Shown: positions 61,298-64,000 of the stretch, piece by piece | Layout of the letters: every line of letters starts with the position of its first letter | Position numbering within the stretch: position 1 is the first letter of the stretch | Source of the DNA: Billgrantia azerbaijanica | Lineage (GTDB): Bacteria; Pseudomonadota; Gammaproteobacteria; Pseudomonadales; Halomonadaceae | Assembly (NCBI GenBank): GCA_004551485.1 | Contig: SBLD01000002.1 | Location: 62,001-126,000, forward strand | DNA length: 64,000 nucleotides | Reading direction: 5' to 3' | Position numbers and translations under genes: made by a program | Notes under the pieces: generated by a model | The model's input: only the letters and a program-made list of their open reading frames with translations | Databases searched by the model: none | What the model was told of the DNA's origin: nothing

Positions 61298-63160
61298 ATG
61301 AACACCACACGCAACGCCTCCCGTGGCCTGGCGGCCTTCGGCCTGGCCCTCCTTCCGCTGGCCGTACACGCCCAGGCCGCGACCGGCGACGATGACACTC
61401 GCGTCGACCTCAATCCCCTGGTGGTTACCGCCACCCTGGCGCCGCGCACCGCCGACGAAACGCTCGCCGCCGTCACGCTGCTCGACGAGGCGACCCTGCG
61501 CCGCCAGGACCCTACCAGCGTCACCGACCTCTTCCGCGGCCAGCCGGGCGTCGACGTCAACACCAACGGCTCCTTCGGCAAGCAGAGCAGCGTCTTCATC
61601 CGCGGGGTGGACAACGAGGGCTCGCTGCTGATGATCGACGGCATCCGCCTGCGCTCGGCCACCGCCGGCGGTGCCGCCTGGCAGTTCCTCGATCCGCGCA
61701 TGTTCGAGCGCGCCGAGATCGTGCGTGGCCCGCGCGGCAGCCTCTACGGTGCCGATGCCGTGGGCGGCGTGGTGCAGCTGTTCACCCACCAGGCGGAGGA
61801 GGGCGGTCCGCACCCCCGGGTGGCGGTGGGCGGCGGCAACTTCGATTCCCGTCGGCTCAGCGCCGGGTTCTCCGGCAGCGAGGGCGGCACGCGCTACAGC
61901 TTCGCCGGCAGCCACTTCGCCACCGACGGCGCGCCCATTCGGCGCGGCGGCGAGGACAAGGGCTTCGACAACACCAGCGCCCTGGCGCGCCTCTCGCACA
62001 CCTTCGACGGCGGCGCGGAGGTCGGTGTCCTGGCGCTGCGGGCGCGGGGCAACACCGAGATCGACAACGGCGACACCGACTTCGTACAGCAGGTGGCCGG
62101 CGTGTACGGGGAGCTGCCGGTCACCGAGAACTGGCGCAGCCGCCTGACCCTCAGCGAGTCGCGGGACGAGCAGGAGAGCCAACTCTCTTTCGGCGACTCC
62201 ACCTTCGATACCCGCCAGCGCACCGCGCGCTGGGAAAACACCCTGGGGTTCGGCCCGCACGAGGTGATCCTTGGCGCGGAGTTCAGCCGCGACGACGTCA
62301 CGACCACCGCGGACTATGCCGAGGAGAGCCGTGACAATACCGCAGTGTTCGCCCAGGGGCTGCTGGACTTCCATCCCATCACCCTGCAGGCCAGCCTGCG
62401 CCACGACGACAACGAGGCCTTCGGTGACGAGCTGACCGGCAACCTGGCGCTGGGCTACGCCCTCGACGACCGGCATACGCTGCGCGGCAGCATCGGCACC
62501 GCCTTCCGGGCGCCGACCTTCAACGACCTCTACTACCCCTACGAGGAGAGCACCTTCTTCGGCACCACCTACGTGTTCGAAGGCAACCAGGAGCTCGAGG
62601 CCGAGACATCGACCTCCTACGAGCTCGGCGTGCGCGGCCAGTACCGGCCGCTGTACTGGGATCTGGCCGTGTTCCAGACCGACATCGACGACCTGATCGA
62701 CTGGGCCAGCGACTCGCCGGCGCCCAGCGTGGTGCGCTACCGCCCGACCAACGTGAACGAGGCGCGCATCCGCGGGGCGGAGCTCGCGGCCGGCGCGGAG
62801 CTGGGCGACTGGACCCTGCAGGCCGCGCTCACCTATCTCGACCCGGAGGATCGCGACACCGGCAACGACCTGCCGCGCCGCGCCACCCGCAGTCTGCGCC
62901 TGGACCTCGACCGCGAACTCGGCGACTGGTCGCTGGGCGGTTCCTGGATCGTCCAGAACCATCGCTACGACGATGTCGCCAACGAGGAGCGGCTGGGCGG
63001 CTTCGGCCTGCTCAACCTGCGCGCCGGCTGGGCCTTCGCGCCGCACTGGTCGGCGCGGCTGACGGTGGACAACGCGCTCGACAAGGAATACGAGACCGCC
63101 CGCGACTACATCAACGCCGGTCGCGCCGCCTTCCTCAGCGTGCACTTCGGGGCCCTGTGA
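61298..63160 (+). CDS. btuB: TonB-dependent vitamin B12 receptor BtuB
   Basis: A 620-residue outer-membrane receptor. A signal peptide (about 1-25, ending VHAQA) is followed by a TonB box region DLNPLVVTATLAPRT, the plug domain with SVTDLFRGQPGVDVNTNGSFGKQSSVFIRGVDNEGSLLMIDGIRLRSATAGGAAWQF and RAEIVRGPRGSLYGADAVGGVVQLFT, and a 22-stranded barrel, for example DDRHTLRGSIGTAFRAPTFNDLYYP and NLRAGWAFAPHWSARLTVDNALDKEYETARDYINAGRAAFLSVHFGAL. Placed directly after the cobalamin riboswitch, which supports B12 rather than siderophore uptake. Overlaps the next gene's start by one base. Confidence 0.92.
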   Translation: MNTTRNASRGLAAFGLALLPLAVHAQAATGDDDTRVDLNPLVVTATLAPRTADETLAAVTLLDEATLRRQDPTSVTDLFRGQPGVDVNTNGSFGKQSSVFIRGVDNEGSLLMIDGIRLRSATAGGAAWQFLDPRMFERAEIVRGPRGSLYGADAVGGVVQLFTHQAEEGGPHPRVAVGGGNFDSRRLSAGFSGSEGGTRYSFAGSHFATDGAPIRRGGEDKGFDNTSALARLSHTFDGGAEVGVLALRARGNTEIDNGDTDFVQQVAGVYGELPVTENWRSRLTLSESRDEQESQLSFGDSTFDTRQRTARWENTLGFGPHEVILGAEFSRDDVTTTADYAEESRDNTAVFAQGLLDFHPITLQASLRHDDNEAFGDELTGNLALGYALDDRHTLRGSIGTAFRAPTFNDLYYPYEESTFFGTTYVFEGNQELEAETSTSYELGVRGQYRPLYWDLAVFQTDIDDLIDWASDSPAPSVVRYRPTNVNEARIRGAELAAGAELGDWTLQAALTYLDPEDRDTGNDLPRRATRSLRLDLDRELGDWSLGGSWIVQNHRYDDVANEERLGGFGLLNLRAGWAFAPHWSARLTVDNALDKEYETARDYINAGRAAFLSVHFGAL

Positions 63161-64000
63161 TGGCGCGGGCAGCGATGGCGCTGCTGCTCGCCCTGCTGCC
63201 GGCGCTGGCGTCGGCGGGCACGCTGGTGGGCATCGTCTCGGAGCGCTCGGCCGCGGAACTCGCCGCCGGCGCGGCACGCTTCCTCGACGCTCACCCCGGC
63301 CACCGCGTGGTCCTGCGCACCCCGGAGCAGCTGGCCGAGACGGACGACGCCGAGATCGCCGCGCTGCTCGACGGCGCCGATGCGCTGCTGCTGGCGGCGG
63401 TGTTTGGCGAGCAGGTGGGGCGCCTGGCGCGGCTGGTCGACACCGCCGCCGCGCGGCGCGACTTCCCGATCCTCGCCATCAACGGCGACCGGCGCCTGAC
63501 GCGCCTGTCGCGGCTGGGCGGCGAGCGCCCGCTGGCCGGGCTCGACGCGGCGGCGCTGGGCGAGCTGGTGGCCGGTCCCGACCCCGAGGTGGCGGCGGCC
63601 GAGCACCTGGCGGCGCAGCGCGCGCGCTTCCCCGCCCAGGCCGAGTGGCTGACCGGGCGCGCCTACTACCAGGGGCGCAGCCCCGAGCACCTCGACGGCC
63701 TGCTGCGCTGGCTGCTTGCCGCGGCCGGCCATGGCCTGGCCGTGCCCGAACCGTCGCCGCGGGCGGCGATCCGCTACTACCGTCCGGGTCACAACGACGA
63801 CACGCCGAGCCCCGACCCCGCCACCCTGGGGCTGGACGCCGGTCCGGTCGTGGCGATCCTCGACCTCGACAGCGGCGACCGCCCCGGCGACCGCGAGCTG
63901 CTCGACGGTGCCTGTGCGGCACTGGCGCAGCGTGACATTCAGTGCGTGGCGGTGCTGGCGCGCTGGGGTGGCGCCACCCTGGCGGCCCTCGAACGGCTGC
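63160..64000 (+). CDS. CobN-like chelatase subunit, N-terminal part (partial)
   Basis: The visible 280 residues run off the window. ATG 63160 overlaps the btuB stop as TGATG. Residues about 1-20 (AMALLLALLPALASAGT) look like a signal peptide, which would place it in the periplasm. After it come ALLDGADALLLAAVFGEQVGRLARLV, then AIRYYRPGHNDDT and VVAILDLDSGDRPGDRELLDGACAALAQRDIQCVAVLARWGGATLAALERL, which matches the CobN/HmuS N-terminal pattern (VAILxxR...GD...VDAL...RGL). Cytosolic CobN is cobaltochelatase; an exported relative next to BtuB suggests a corrinoid-handling role (inference). Confidence 0.72.
   Translation, partial: MARAAMALLLALLPALASAGTLVGIVSERSAAELAAGAARFLDAHPGHRVVLRTPEQLAETDDAEIAALLDGADALLLAAVFGEQVGRLARLVDTAAARRDFPILAINGDRRLTRLSRLGGERPLAGLDAAALGELVAGPDPEVAAAEHLAAQRARFPAQAEWLTGRAYYQGRSPEHLDGLLRWLLAAAGHGLAVPEPSPRAAIRYYRPGHNDDTPSPDPATLGLDAGPVVAILDLDSGDRPGDRELLDGACAALAQRDIQCVAVLARWGGATLAALERL

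Overview
The window is high-GC chromosomal DNA from a gammaproteobacterium. Its gene set (PutP/PutA proline use, DUF3549, YqcC, YeaC, PA0069-type radical SAM, rimK pair, SUF operon, cobalamin salvage plus BtuB, sulfite dehydrogenase) fits the Halomonadaceae (Halomonas-like) best. That assignment is inference from gene content and composition; no rRNA is present.

Region by region. (1) 1-2300: the 3' end of a PRPP-synthetase-like gene, a membrane-anchored ZipA-like protein and an M48 protease. (2) 2508-9730: a D-Ala-D-Ala ligase-like ATP-grasp enzyme, then two CocE/NonD hydrolase paralogues bracketing an Hsp20 gene and a Host_attach-family gene, then an FMN reductase. (3) 9885-15684: a VIT-family transporter, CapA-like protein, archease and RtcB (RNA repair), GloA, an NDUFA9-like reductase and a small YjfB-like protein. 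(4) 15956-24093: an EAL protein with a degenerate GGDEF domain, then an Rrf2 regulator with sufB-C-D-S-T. (5) 24114-31137: SanA-like protein, RimK with its protease partner, DUF3549, YqcC, gamma-glutamylcyclotransferase, two OmpW-like porins and a small membrane protein. (6) 31217-37369: putP, putA, an AraC regulator and a small membrane protein, all on the minus strand. (7) 37448-44322: a 6.9-kb integrative element in the 3' end of tRNA-Gly(CCC), bounded by a 22-bp direct repeat. It carries a tyrosine integrase, KilA-N protein, ParB-like protein, RNase HI, serine recombinase and lipoprotein, and looks lower in GC than its surroundings. (8) 44663-54281: CBS protein, Pmp3-type membrane protein, EamA transporter, NadK, PPP-type phosphatase, rhomboid protease, YeaC, DUF2797, alcohol dehydrogenase and SorAB-like sulfite dehydrogenase. 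(9) 54282-64000: a frameshifted LexA-boxed radical SAM gene, then cobalamin salvage genes (cobT, cbiZ, cbiB, cobU, cobS, cobC and a short CobU-like gene), a cobalamin riboswitch, btuB and a CobN-like gene that runs off the end.

The most unusual non-coding features are small inverted-repeat elements. One sits inside the cobalamin riboswitch ahead of btuB. A relative ends a few bases before the nadK start. A third, flanked by TA dinucleotides, lies upstream of sorA. A separate multi-hairpin repeat family has one copy in the sufB-sufC gap and another at 51053-51148.

The cobalamin block is a coherent route: BtuB and the CobN-like protein act in corrinoid uptake or handling, and CbiZ-CbiB-CobU-CobT-CobS-CobC remodel and finish the nucleotide loop. 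No ring-synthesis genes are visible here. All functional calls rest on motif and family recognition from the sequence; no database search was run.
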